A stretch of 64,000 nucleotides of DNA, taken from positions 203,362 to 267,361 of the forward strand of contig NMRA01000040.1 in NCBI GenBank assembly GCA_002633005.1, given 5' to 3'. The stretch comes from Phoronis australis (lineage: Eukaryota > Phoronida > Phoronidae). Below, piece after piece: positions 25,101 through 40,100 of the stretch. Numbering within the stretch: position 1 is the stretch's first letter; each line of letters opens with the position of its first letter. The position numbers and the translations under genes were made by a program. The notes beneath the pieces were generated by a model, which was not told the DNA's origin, did not search any database, and saw only the letters and a list, made by a program, of their open reading frames with translations.

Positions 25101-28100
25101 TGATAAATAGACATTTGATTGTCAATCACAAAAGAAACACACAAGAACGTTTTAAAATATTTTATTTGCAAAATAACGTTTAACAAACATAACACAAATA
25201 CTAAAGCATCACTTTCTAAATCACTGTGAAGACAGGATACTGATTAAAATCCCTTTTTAAAACAGACATACAAAAACATAATATTCGCAGGCTGTATAAG
25301 CTGTCAAACCTGTCCAAAATGACCAGGGACCATTATCCTAAAAGCACCTTTTCACTAACACTGCTAGGCTTTGATTTCAAGTAAAAAGGTTACATTCTGG
25401 GCCCGGAGTAAGTTGTAGCATTGTTGAGTTTCCTGTTTTGTTTTACCAGGTAACCCCGGTGCTTCGTGTAGATTGTGTTTTGATGGGACAAAGGGAGAGA
25501 AAGGTGCACCTGGATTCGAAGGTCTTCCGGGAGATGTAGGACCGAATGGACTCGACGGTCGCCAGGGTCAGCCAGGCGAAAGCGGAGAGCCGGGATACCC
25601 TGGGCGATCGGGTCCTCCCGGTCCACCTGTAAGTGTTGTTGTGAACATTAAGCTCCACTTAAATGATTTCTTAGATTACTTCATAATGCAGGAAACGTTT
25701 GTGTGAAGGTAATGTATTTACATGACTTTTGATTGCACTACAATGCTATGGAATTGTTTACATATGTGACGAGAACTTAGATAGTCATTGTTGTTGCTGC
25801 TATAATCTCGTTGACAAATATCTACCAATACCATAGCAAACGTAAATTTATTTAGTTTTCATTTGTTAGCCTTCATTGGTTGTCTCATTATTAATTTGAG
25901 TTTAAATTTCATTGTTACCTTCAATTTCCCACCGTTGAAAAATGCATTCTAGTTACGATTAACAATGTTTGTGCCAATATTCTTTCCAGACTCAACATTG
26001 ATGTAGGGTTCATGTTTCATGCCATTCTCATTGTTAGTAAGAATACGATTGTTGTCAGTTTGTAGAGGTTTCAAGCAGCTGAGCCTAAAAATATTGTTTT
26101 ATTATTCCTAAGTTTTCATTCATGTAAATGGAACACTGCCTTTTTGAAGGTGTTTTAATTTGTCAAGTTGTCGTATTTTGCTTTCTGTAAAAACCATTTT
26201 AGAACACCTCTTTGTCAATTTCTATCAAAATCGAATTAAGAAAATGATAAAAATAGTTCTTGGCAATGAGCATTAGTTCCAGGTTTCAAGCACTGTCTGA
26301 GTTGCTGTACCAAGTTCTGTAATCATGGTTCTCTATGACATTTGGCATGTCTGATCATGCTGAGGAGTGCACTTCTACCATTGATTTTTGGACAGTTTCC
26401 ACCACTGTGGTGCTTTATAGTGGCAGTTTTTTTAGAGTGCCTACTTAAGCTCCTACCAATATCCTTGATGGATCTTGGTGAAGAGAGAGAGTGACCGGTA
26501 TTGATTTTAAATGGGTCTGACTTGCAATGTTGGTTTCTTCTCGTCTGCCTCGATATCTATCAAGTTTTGAATGGTTCTTCTTGAAATTTGGCTTATGGAT
26601 TTCTAGTGAGGAAAGCACGACTGGTGATGATTTTTGAACTAATGTAACTACTGTGGTGCCCCCTAGTGGCAAATTGTCATTGCGTCTGCTTTATTATCTT
26701 CCAATTTTTATGGATCCTCTTAAAATTTAACTTACGGGTTCCAAATGATGAGAGTACAACTGATACTGATTTTAAATGGATCCAAATACTTTAGAAGTAT
26801 TTTAAAAATGAGCACCCCTTGTTTTTTGTTTAATGTTTGTTGTATACAGTGGGCGCATGTCAAGTGTTTCACATTGCCCGTGTCTGGCATCATTGATCAA
26901 TCATTCATTGAATGTCAAGTTGTTACGGTATGAACTGGTGCCTTTACTGAAAAGCGCGAGGTATCTCGGCCATTGAGCGCACTTACCAGCTGACATTTTC
27001 AGATTTTGCTCACAACGTCTCACTTTTGTCATGAGCAATAATTTCTTCCTTTTATCTAATAAATTTTGTTTTGATAGGAATTGATGAAAATAGGTCCAAA
27101 ATACCTTCAATGCCAAGTTGACTAAAGCGGCTTCAAAAAGGTTATGTTCCCCTTAAAGAACATTTGACAGCAGTAGTTAGTTTCAGCATCAAATAATGTT
27201 TTACTTTGTTGCCACATGAAGGGTGAGCGAGGTCGCGATGGATTTCCCGGTGCACCAGGACAAAAGGGAGAAACACGAACTGTACCAGCTGTGCGTGGTG
27301 AAAAAGGTACGGGAACGGGTGGTCCCATGTCCATTGTTAAGTTGGAGCGCTTCAGATGGCAAATATCAAGTAGCCATTAATGTGGTGTATTTCGTACCGT
27401 GACTTTTAGGTCAAGTGAAGATCCTCAAAATATTTTAATATGGAAATTTTTTTTCACATAATACGATTATCTTTTTTAGTCAAGGATCAGTTAAGGTCAA
27501 CTTGCAGTGAATATGATGGGCAATTTCATGCCTGGTTACCTAAGCTAATCTCTAGCAAGTAATAACAGCTCAGCTGAAGCTGGATGGGTTTTTTTTTTGA
27601 AGAAAGTAGTGTGGATTTTAAAGTTAGCAACCAGTGGATTTGCCTTAACTTGACTGGCGAGAGTGTCAGTGTGGGAGTCTTTCCTTGTCTTTGAAACCAG
27701 ATCATGGGTAACGTTTACCTCACTACATTGTCATTTTCCTAAGCATGCATTATGTCAGAGGTTAGTTATATGACTTATATTTGCATAAATTGTTAATTAA
27801 CTAGTCTTCTGTTCACAGTAAATTTGAGTCAATGCCAGTTGGTTTTTTGGACACTGATGCATTTGGAAGAATTTGGTCCATGGTTTCTGCGATTCCAGTC
27901 TAAAAGTTGAATTCTACTTGCAGTTAATTCTTAAGCTGGCTGCAATGGTGGCTTAAGTAGTGAAGTTGACATTTTAGGCAGCTCTCATTGTTATAAGTTT
28001 TAAGCAGAAAGTCACCTTTTGCATCAGAACTAATTGTAGACAGTCTACCGGTGCAACAAGAATTGTGAGGTGATGTAGCTAGTGGTCCTGTTAAAAGTGC

Positions 28101-31100
28101 TGTAAAGAATCTGGAAAATTCATCAAAAAATCTTAAAGGTGGACTGTGACTTGTGTTTCAACCATGACTACAAATATTTGGTGTACACTAAAATAAAGTT
28201 GGTTTCTCCTCGCGTAACTGACAGTAAAATATATTTGCAACTGAAGCGACTTGATTTTGTATTCTGAAAAAAGAATTATTTTTCTTAGTTGCAATAAAAT
28301 AACTGCCCCTATAATGAAAAATGGGAAAATGAAAATATTTATCTGCCAACCTTCCCATCTCCGAGAAGTAATAATAGAAGAAATAATATTATAATTAAGT
28401 TACATTATTGTTATGACTGAGAAACATGTCTTGGGATTATTGTTAGATGAGATTTATTTTAGTGAATTCGTTTTGATCAGAGCTGTAAAACTGAAAATCA
28501 AGGCCTGTCACTGATAAGTTCACGAGGATTAAAATACTCTGCCATCAAGCGGTCCACTAGCATTGCATTTTGCTGTGACCAATTCCGGGGTGAGGCTGAT
28601 CTCAGAAAGCCACTTTAAGGGCAGCCTTAAATATTGTTTGTACTCATTATGAACATTAATTATCACCAACAGGTTCCAAAGGTGAACCGGGTGACTTTGG
28701 TCTTGATGGTTCACCTGGTGCACCTGGTGAAAAGGGAGATGCTGGTCGAAGTGGTATCAGAGGACCACCTGGTATCAAGGGGGAACGCGTGAGTATCGAG
28801 TCTTTGAGGTTAAAGTTTGTCGCAGACCTAGAGCTACAAGCTGAGAACAGCTTTATAACAAATTTCAATTTGAATGCTGTTGCAGTGATAGAATAAGAAA
28901 ATAAGACTTGCATAACTCGACTTTGTTTGTTGCATTGTATCCTTGATAACTCTGTTGTTGGTTATTCTGTTGTTAGTAGTAATAGTGCGTTATAGCAGTT
29001 GCCTTAGATGGGTGGAGTCATGAAACGGTGCGAGGTAAACAAGATGAATGTGTGACTGAGATGAATGGAAATGCTATCTCGCTCGAAAACTCAGTCAAAA
29101 TATCGGGGTACTACAGCTTTTAACACTGTGATTAGCTGACAAAAAGGAAATATCCTAACACTACGGTAGCTACGAAGGGCCATCACGAAACACAAAAAAT
29201 ATATGGTGGGCTGAAATGGCCACCAGAATTAACGCGAACGATACTAATGCATCGCATTTATTTAACAAATGCTCCGTTTCCAGACAGCCTGTTCGACTAT
29301 GAAACAAAAATGACTTGGGATGTGCAACAGTGAACAGTAGCTGTAAGATTTTTAAATCGATTTCAGTGGAACATAACTTAAGCAGAGGATTAGTATGTTA
29401 CACCATTTACGGTCAATTTGTATCTGTAACAATGGTTTGTCAACAGGGAGCCATGGGCGAGGCAGGTTTGGATGGCCTGCCTGGACCACGAGGATTCCCC
29501 GGCCCTGACGGTCCCAAGGGATTCCCTGGTTTTGGCCAACCTGGAGAGAAGGGAGGTAGAGGTCGCGATGGGCAAGATGGAAGACCAGGTCGTGAGGGAC
29601 AACCAGGAATAAAAGGCCAGCCAGGTAGGCTTTTGGTCAGTCGAAGTCAGGTAGGCTTATGACTGAATTTTTACGTCGATCTTCAGCCTGGTTGTTGAAG
29701 GAAATTATTTTTAGTCTGGCAAACATACTTTGTCGGTGATATTCAGGGAGATTGTGAGAAAGTTCTATTACAGTAAATTCTTGCCAATTTAGGACACAAG
29801 TAGCAATCTTTGACTCTAGTACGATTTATTGCTGCTCTTGCCATTTCAAGTTATACAAGCAAGATTTCATCTCTCAGGTGATCTTCTTGTTTTAACACTG
29901 ACCTGTTTAAAGTGACCTTCATGAGAGGAAGCTATTGTTTTCAAGTATTTGCTTGTCTAAATGTTTAACTTTCAATTCATTTAAAGCCTTCAACGGAATT
30001 TTGTAATTTTAGATGTATTGGGCTAACCAGACAGTCCCAGAAAAGCCTTAGTAAAACAAGAAAACGCGAGTTCAGTCACACAAATATAAGCCTGTCAAAT
30101 GATAAGTGAAGCTGCCTTTTCATGCCATGTTTCGTCACCGCGAGATCCCAGCACAAACAACAAAAAGTTGTATTGAATAAGGGTCTGAATAGAACACTAT
30201 TGCGTGCGGGTATTATTCGCAGCTGTTTGAATTAAAGGTGATTCTCGGGGTGATGTAAACAAAAGCAAGCTAATACGCGTTACATTTGCTAATTTATGGC
30301 ACTAGTGGGCTCAGAGCAATGCCCTTAACATACTGTAGGAACCAAATTTACAGGTGTTACCATGGAAGGACCTAATATGAGTAGTCCTTGCATTCAGCCA
30401 CATATTTTTAAAACCATGAGGTACAAGTCTGTAGAAGTATGTATGTAGACAGCCTGCAATATTTGATTTTTAACCTTATGCCTATCTGCTAATGATTGGG
30501 TCACTTAACTGGCATGTCTTTTTTGTAAAATTTAGCAAAAACGATGAAATCTCAAATTGAAATGCTGTATCTTTTATGCTTTTCGTGAAAAAATATATTT
30601 TAAGTTGCATGAAACAAAAACGAAAATAGGAAATTGTAGCAGCTATTTTGAGGTCTCATCCTGAATATTTATATCGAACAAAATTCGTTTTGGTATCAAT
30701 GTACCTCTCTTTTTTCTAAATTTCACTAAGAAACTTGGTCAAGTAACCCAATTAATGCCAGATAGGTAAAAAGTCAAAAATCAAATTCTACAGACTTTCT
30801 ACTTTCAGAAAATATATACCTTTTTCAGTTAAAATCTAGTTTATGTGTACATTTTTGGCTAAATATGCAGTCTTGTCAGTAGTCTTACATATCCTTCTAG
30901 TACATTTTGGTGGAGATGCATCAATTTGACCGTACACATTTTTCACCCAGTGACATGTGCTACTTTCCATTTTGCATATGGGTAGCCATCTTATTGTGGA
31001 AAACCTGTAATACTTTCATATGTGCATCTTGGAGCACTCGGACTAAGCAATATCATGCAGTAATAGTATTAGGAGTCCCAAAGAATCATGAATAGGCTTT

Positions 31101-34100
31101 ATGGTACAAAGCAGGATTCATTAGTTAAATGTTCACCTTTGCTTGACACTGATGTATGCATCACAGTAACACTGTTAATTCCCCTGGGGTCCTTGCGCTC
31201 AGACATTCTATGTTTTTTCTCAGGTGAATTAGTTGATTTACCCTCAAAGGGAGATCGTGGTGAACCTGGCCGAGATGGTTTGCCTGGAATACCTGGTTTG
31301 GATGGCGTTAACGGTGAAAAGGGTCAACCAGGTGAGTTGGATCGATAGTATATTTCTATTGTGGCAATGTCATGTCGATAAATCATAATTTCTGTTACAC
31401 GAATATGTCGCGGACGTTCCTACTGAAATCTCTGCATACAAATTCTTGACAAATTTTTAGCGATGTTGGTGCTTTTGAAAAATTCTAATTGTGATTTTTT
31501 ATCAAACCTCGTTAATAATGTTGTATTGTTACCTTAGTGATTGTTACTTTTACGACTTTTTGATGTTCTTGATGTCAACTGTTTACTATTTCTTGCATGA
31601 AGACTACTGGTGTTTAACTTTGTAAGTGCTTTCTATGTACAGGCTTTCCTGGGAATCCAGGTCCCGAAGGCTTTCCAGGACAAAAAGGAGACGATGGACA
31701 ACCAGGATTGCCAGGAGTAGGACGCCCAGGTAAGGCTTTCCAGCAACAAAGCAGGTATTTTCAAACAACTTAAAGTCTAAAAATAAGTCAGTTTTCACAA
31801 ATTTTGTTTCATTGTCTTTGATGAAAGTGATGAGTTTGTTGTATTCATCACAAAGTGTGATTTTTATCCTTTTCCTGCGAGACGCTACATGTTATCCTTG
31901 TTACACCATCTTCAGTTAACCGATGATTGACAGGTAAGGTTGGTATCCAAACCAGGCAAATCGTTTGAAGTAAACAAGTTATGTAACTGCATCACTGACG
32001 CACTGCTTTGTTTCACTTCTATTTGTAATGAGTGCTGGGTCAACCTTTATCTGGCCATCGTTCACTTGAAGAAGAGGTAAGAGCTTAAATTAAAATTACC
32101 CTGAAAAATCACGGTGGACAGTCCGTAAAGCCCAACTTGCAGTAGGACTAAAGCATAAAAGCACAAGATCTCGATATTTCCTGTGTTCACTTTTCACCTC
32201 AGTCTTGAGATAATCACTTAGTTTCAAAACCATGCAACAAATTTCAAAATCAACAATACCCTATGTTCTGGCCACTTTCCCAACAGGGAACATTACCGAT
32301 TCATTCACAGTTTTACTAACATCGTATTTTTATTGGCTTAGAAAACATTCGCTCTCAAATTTTCAGTTTTCATTGGCTAAAAATATGCCCATATCAACTG
32401 CCACAAAAGGTCATCTCGTTGCCTTGGTGGCTGGTAGTCGAGGAATTTGCAATCATTCGCACATCATCACATCATGACAAAATGAAAACAACAGCCACGC
32501 GGGCATCCTATCAGTTGTAAACTTACTGACAGAAGTTCACAGTTTCCGGGCCTGTAGATGATATTCTATAGGAGTGCCTGACCTTGTCACTGTCTTCGTA
32601 GTGGCCGTCGCTGCTGTGCGAGAACATGCATTTTTCTTCCACAAACCTTTGTTAGTACTAAAAAATGTGTCACTGGAACTTTGGTTGTGGCTGTATTGTA
32701 TAGGATCTAAAGATATTTGGCTGCAAAGTACAATTCTAAAGATACGGTAGCTTTTTCATTGATGTCACGACGAGGATTTGTGACTTCAGACACTGAACTG
32801 CCGATAAGCTCTGCCCGGGGCCTGTTTAAGGGAAATAAGCCTGACAAATTCGGACCCTTTACATCAGAGTTGTTTGATGTGCATTTCAACACTGTTGGTC
32901 AATAGCAAGAACATTGAAACCAAAAATCATCATAATCCCTACTCACAACATTACCAAAATACCACCTGTTGATAAAACTTCAGCAGCAACACAACCAAAC
33001 ACCAGTGCTATCATGGCTCTGTGCAACAGAGTAAACCATCCATTGCCACCTCCACCAGCACCCAACAGCACAACACATGTGCGCCATAAAGACAGTCCTT
33101 GTATTCCAATGCCTTCAGGTGAAACAATGGCCTAGTCATTCATGTGTCATCTTTTCCTTTCGTTCCATAGGTTTTCCTGGTCAACGGGGTGACAAGGGCC
33201 AGCCTGGTGAACGTGGTCGACCTGGCGACCCCGGTCTTGATGGCTTGCCTGGTGCGAATGGTATCCAAGGTCCCCCTGGTGAGTACACGCTGTGCCATCT
33301 CTTCTAAGCATATCTGGTTTGCTAGCTGTTATTAATATTTTCTAATTTTATACACTCACGCATTACTCCGCCTGTGCGTCCAGCGGCTGGTGCTGTATCT
33401 CTTAAATCCCTTGCAGGATTTTGGCAGATGTTTTCCTATGAAGCTGACGAGGGATGATGAGAAATTTTGGACTGGCAATCCGCCGCTATGAAAATTGGTA
33501 GACGATCATGTTTCTGATTAGAAGGCTGTGACTTTTAATTTTCAGACATGTTTGACTACTTTTGACACCCTTTAGTGATAATTTTGTTTTTGTGTCTATG
33601 GCTGTATCTCTTTAACCCTTTGTAGGGTCTTTGTGAAATTTGGCAGGTGTGTTCCTATAGAGCTGACAGAAGATGACGATGAGTTTCGGACCAGTCTGTT
33701 TACCGCTGTGCCCTCTAGCGGCACTTTTATTTTTTGTGTTTACCTGTGTGTCTTCAGAGTTCATGGGCGGATTTTTTGTGAAGTTTGGCAAATAGGTTTG
33801 TTTTAAGAAGGTGCTGTTCCATTTTCGAATGATTTCAATTATTGTATTTTTGTACCACTTAGTGATCATTTTTAGTTTTTCAAGTCTGATTAATCACCAG
33901 GAATTCGGAAATACATGGTATATCGGTTGAAATTAAATTTTCTATTTTAGCTAAAACTTTCCATTTCTGTCACGTTATTATGTCGCACGTATTGCAGAAG
34001 TCTCTCTTCCAATGCTGTTGTTTGTACTCAAGTACCAGTTAAGAGTTTATGTATAATTTCAGGATCAAAGGGTGACGTAGGTCCGGGTATGTTTGCCAAA

Positions 34101-37100
34101 GGAGTTAAAGGCTTAAGGGGACCACCAGGTGAAAAGGGTAGTGAAGGATCCCCTGGTCTCGACGGATTGCCAGGTGATATTATGTTAGGACTACCTTTTA
34201 GTGCGTACATGCACCAGTGTTGATATGTGTCAAACATTTGCACTGCTGTTGTTTGTGATAGATATATGGTGTTGTAATTTGATCTTTTTTGTTTAAATTT
34301 GTTTTGTTTTGTTGTCATCAAAACAACAAAATGAAATGCTTTAAGTATCTTTCATTAGTAAATGGTGAAAGAACTTTCTGAATGCGGTGTATCGTTTCCG
34401 CTGGGTCTTTGACAAGTCTAGTCAGGAATTATTATGTAAGGTTCGTGTCTTTTGACATCAACGCATAAATATTTTCATTTAGTTAGCTCAGGCAAGCGGG
34501 CATATTAAAAGTTTATTGTAATTTATGCCAGATGCGGAGTAGCTGATTAAAACTAACGTCAGCAACCAAAACAATCTTAGCACTATGGATCTGACATGTT
34601 AGGAAAATACAGACCCCAGTTGTGAAATTTAGTTCTCTAATCACAAAATGTACCGTGGTAGCAGAGAAATCATCCATGTTAAAATAACGACCCTCAAAAA
34701 ATCGAATGGCATTGAAAAAGAACAAGTTCCTCCAAATAGACCCCATCAACTTGAAACGTTGCGAGTCGCTTGACCCATTGCTAGGCTTTTTCTAAAGTGA
34801 TCCCTGGGGATCGTGTGATGGATAAAATTTCAGGCCATGTGGAAAGTTACTTGTTGCTCTTCTTTTCTTAGGTGTGTGCTGAAATTTGAGTCAGTGACTT
34901 GTCATCACTAATTTTTGCTTCGAACAAGTGACAATTTTTTTCAATTTAGGTTTCTTTATATTGTCAGATTCAATTACTAACTGAATTTTGAGCTCTTTAG
35001 TAGTTCCAGCTATGACTGAGCAAAGCCATGCAGTCTAAGTCATTTCATGTATGGAGATGGTAACTGGTCTACATAGTGGCTTAGAATTCTGCGTTGACTT
35101 GTGAAATTGATGTGCAAGGTCAGTGAAAGCAGTTCTTTGTGAACTCTGCTTTTAATCATACAACTGTCACAGTTGGATTGTGTAAGTAAACACAACTTAA
35201 CAAAGGGTTTATGAATCTGGCAGAGAAAATAATTGTTTTATTACCCCCTATGGATTCTCAGTAACCTAGACTCAGAATGGCTAAAGCAGTGCTGGGGTTG
35301 CTTTCACAGTTTTATTAACCGTGTGAATTTGGCTTGAATGAAATGACACTGTGACTATGACTATTTCAGGTGAAATTGGAGTTCCAGGTCTCCCAGGCAC
35401 GTCTGGACCACCCGGGCTACCTGGCTTCGATGGGCAATCAGGCGAGAAAGGCGACCAGGGACAACCTGGATTTTCTGGCAGACCAGGATTGAGGGGATAC
35501 GATGGCCCTGCAGGCCAAGATGGAAGGCCAGGTAACTTCAATCGTCATTTGGCTGCTGTACTTCTCATAACTAATGTCCATGTTAGCCCACAATTTTTTT
35601 AAATTTTCACTTGTTTAGCTCACGCCCACTCATAACGTGAATTGGCCGTGATGCAAACTCAGTGACTACAAACTGGACACGTCTGTATAACCGATTTGAA
35701 TAAGACATTACCCACTCACGCTGTTTGGGTTGTTGTACTGACAAAGAAAATGAACATCTTGTTTCATAAAGAAACTCATTTGAACACTTCAGCCTTATGT
35801 GTACGTGGGTGAAATCACGTCATCTGCCGATCAAAGAGATGTGGTTTACCCTGGAATTTCAACCGACACGAGTGGGTTACTCATGCATTTTGGACTTGGT
35901 TGGTGTAACTAGTCCGTGTAGTGGCATTGGGAATTTTGGGGATGGTTGTAAATCATAGATGCCATTCATACGTTTGAAATCGACATGCAAGGCCAGTGAA
36001 ACTAATTCTTTGTGAACCCAGCTATTAGTCATACAACTCCCCCTGTTGGATTGTGTAAGTAAACACAGCTTAACAAAGGGTTCATGATCCTAGCTGAGAA
36101 GATAATTGTTATTACTCCCTACGAGTTTTGAATAGCCAAGCCCAGAATGTGAAGTTCCATCGTGATATAATAGCGTTATGTTGCGAGTTCCATTAATTAG
36201 AGGGGCCCCTCCCCATTACTAAGTCCTCAGTCTATAGAGAATTTCAGCTCACAAAATGCACATAATTCGCTTTCCCCGTGTCTAAGAGAAGCTATCATAA
36301 ATCAAACTTCTGTGGTTTTTTGCAAAAAAATTCCATAGAACGCAACAAATTGATGATTTATAAAACTGTAACAAGATTTTCGAGATTTCATCTCGAACAT
36401 TTATGTCCAACGAAATTTGGTTTTGTTATTGATACTGTTGTTTTGCTATCGATGTACCTTGAAGTTTCTTTTTTGCCTAAAAAACCTGGTTACATTTCTC
36501 AGATAATGGCAGATTGATAAAAAGTCAAAAAAGTTTAATTCTACAGATTTCATACTTCTGAAAATACTTCCTCCATTATACTATATACTTTTTCAGATGT
36601 TTGACTAAATACATAGACTTGTCAATAACGTCCTACTTGACCTTGACCTTTTGGGAAAAGTTTTGTGACATCTGACTTGACCTCAGAAATTTAAAACTAA
36701 AACTTTTAGCAAATTTTCCTCGTTGATGAAATATTGCATTTTACAATGCTTGGTCAATTTTCATTGCACAAAGTTTTCAACAAAACGGTCCCTTGAGTTC
36801 TTGTAAATCTGCCTTAAATGTCCAAGTAGTAGTACCTTTTTCCAAAATCCACATTGTTTCAATCATGTTCCTATTGAAAATTTCTGTTGCATCATTTAGG
36901 TCAGCCTGGTTTAAAAGGAATACGAGGCTTTCCCGGCATAGATGGTGCGGCTGGTGATAAGGGAGATGTTGGACCACCAGGCTTGAAGGGTGAAGATGGT
37001 CGTCCAGGTCGAAATGGACTTCCTGGTCCCGACGGTCAACCGGGACTTGACGGACTTCCAGGCTCGGCGGGTAATGATGGCTGATTTGGGTAGTGATTGT

Positions 37101-40100
37101 GGTAAAATATTGACCAATGAAATGCTTGTTTACGTGGCTTAGCATTGTGTGTTATAGTCTGCTTTAATGGAAGTCATTTGCAGATATCAAGAGCGGAATT
37201 TTTGAGATGAATGTTCCAAGGAATTTGATTGCATCCCCGTCTTGATAATGTAATCCATAGGTGGCCTGTCCTTGGTCATACAACTGTTGTAAACTCATGA
37301 AAGTTTTCATAAGAGACTGAAATAAAAGTTCTCATTTTGCCAATGACATCCCAAATTCATGTATTCAATTAAGCTTGACATCAATCAGAAGCAGAACTTT
37401 TTGTATGTCTATGTTTTGTTGGTAAAATAACTGAGGAAATTGAACATTTTGGAAAACTTGAACATTTGAGATAAGAATTCATGGAAATTTCTATAATATA
37501 AATAAAAAACTGGTTTTGCAAGTCTTTTCGTAAGATAATGCGTTCAAATATGCTTGGCAACAATCATTAGGAAAATTTTCTTCTTGTCCACATTTTGTGG
37601 GAAATTGCCCCGAAGAAAGCAAAGATTGTGTCTGGCCTGGAAAACCCAAGAAATGTCAATAGGAGTGGTTATTGCACTTTAGCATTGTCTGTATTGTTTT
37701 TGTATGTCTGTTGTGCAGTTTTCATGATGTCTCCTGATGTTCATTGGTGCAATGAATTGCAAGAACTCTCTGAGTAAACTCTCATCAATCTGATATTTAG
37801 GATCGAAGGGAGAACAAGGCGATCCTGGATTCCCTGGTGAACCAGGCCGTTCAGGATCAGATGGAAAACCAGGGCTGAATGGAGCAAAGGGAGAACGTGG
37901 GTTTCCCGGTCAAAATGGACTGAGGGGCCTAGATGGATTACCAGGTAAACCTCTATTTAGTGTGCTAATTGTATTAAGTTTATTTGTACCCCATATGTCG
38001 TATATTGTTATTTGACGATATCTCGCATCATATGGTATGAACTTGAAAGTAGTCGTCATTTCACTCGACCATAAAATTACCTTGCTCACATGACACTGGC
38101 ATATGACAAAATGTGAATTATGGTATTACCATGTAGAAAATGGATACCAGACAAAGAGCTGCACCCATTAAGGCTCCAAAGCATAATGTTTTTTAATAGA
38201 TATTCTTATTGGTCTTTTAAGTGATTTACCTTTTTCTACATCGTCTTATTTTACCCAGTCTCGACATACATCATTTTTAACCCTGCTTCTCATGAACAAA
38301 AGGGTGCTGCTCAGTAAACAGAATAACATGTTTATTATGGATGGATTACTGTAAAATCAGTTGCATTCTAGTTTGTCCGTAAGTCCATTTAGGCGCAACA
38401 ACTTTCATTTGACGTGGTGGGTCTCACGGAAAAACAGTTCACAATGGCGATAGATAACAGAAATAACATTTCTTCTTAATTAACTCCAACCGTCATGTCC
38501 CACAAAATTCGAGATTGTCATAATTGCTGTCTGCAGGTTCTGATGGTGACCGAGGTTTGCCTGGTACTCGTGGTGATAAAGGTGAGCCAGGCTTTGCTGG
38601 CAGGCCTGGACCCAAGGGATCAACTGGTGCCGTAGGTTTGGACGGCTTACCTGGTGCACCTGGTGAAAAAGGTAGGCTTTTCATTGTTTTTCATTTTAGG
38701 TTCTCATGTTAGAGGGATTATTTGTTATTGAGGACAGGATCAGGGAACAGAAACAGGTAGCGAACTGTGTTTGCTAGAATTCACAATTGCTGGTCATTTG
38801 GTAAGACCTGCTAGTGAGTATTTTACTACAGTCTCCTTTCAAACCTTTGTAATGAATCAATGGGAACAAAAAAAGTCAAATGTTTGGTTACTACACGGTC
38901 ATGTGAAGATAACACACGTACTGCTGAGTTACTGGTTTTAAGGTTATCTCAAACCTTCATTAGTGGCCTCCATTCTAACTCGTACATCAAAAAAGGTTTT
39001 GTCAACTAATAAAAATGTGTATTTTCAGCAAGAATTGTAATATTTTATATTAATGTGTTATTATTATAACATTGACACCTTTTTTTAAGTCAAACTTTCA
39101 TTTTTCAGAACTAAGGTACATTCGTACCAAAATAATCCATCAGTTGATTTTGATAAAACCTTTTTTAAATGGAAACTTCACTAGTTACCTCAAAAACCCT
39201 GTTAGGAATTTTTGAATAGTAAAACTTAGGTATTTTTGTAAAATATAGCTCATGTATTCGATATTCTCGTGTTTGTTACATTACGCAAAAACTGTGCCTT
39301 TTAAAGCGAAAATCCAACAGTGTTTTTGAGATTTGTGAATAGATATTAAGTTTTGAAAGTTTTAACGAAATCCACCTAGCCGTTTTTCGAGAACCCTTGT
39401 TTCTAAGTTAGATTTGCCAAAGCCAAGAAAAAACAGATTAAGTTGGGAGATGTGAAAATCTCAGGGTCTTCGGTTCATCGTTGAAAACTCATTTTCGGTA
39501 AATATAACCTAAACATGCCATAACCATGTTCGCTATTTCAGCATTAACTCACAGTGTCAGCTGAATTTGAAGTGCATAATTAACGTAATTATCACTTAGA
39601 CATTAATTTTGTGACCATATCTAGTCCGACAAGCGGGGTCAACTGTTGACCTTAAAAGTGAAGTACAAAATCACATTAACTATATCCACTGCATAAATAT
39701 TCCTTAGTTGTCCAGACTAACTCCCAATTGCTTAATTGTTAAATGCTTATTACACAAATTTTCTCTTTTAACCTCCCATTTTTGGCTTTGTGCTGGCACC
39801 CCAAATTGATACGATCGAAACTTCCTTAACTATGCCACTGTCCTAATTTAAGAACGGCTGTCTCACAAGAATTTTTTTCCGAAAATGTACACACCTCGCT
39901 TACCTTTCAAGTTGAACGAACAGACTCGTTTCAGCGGCAGCGAGCCATATTTGGACAGAATAATACCCACCTGGGAGATGAAATGGTACTTTGGTCTCTT
40001 GCAAATGAATTCCTATAATATTATTTTACTTGTGTGCTAAAAATGAGGAAAGAGTTAGTCTGAGCAAACGGACTGACCCAAATTCTCATAAATCAGTTTT

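Noticed and set aside
29625-29660. Second GTAGGC donor 26 bp after exon 16
   Set aside because: Would shift the frame into exon 17; the first donor keeps phase and register.
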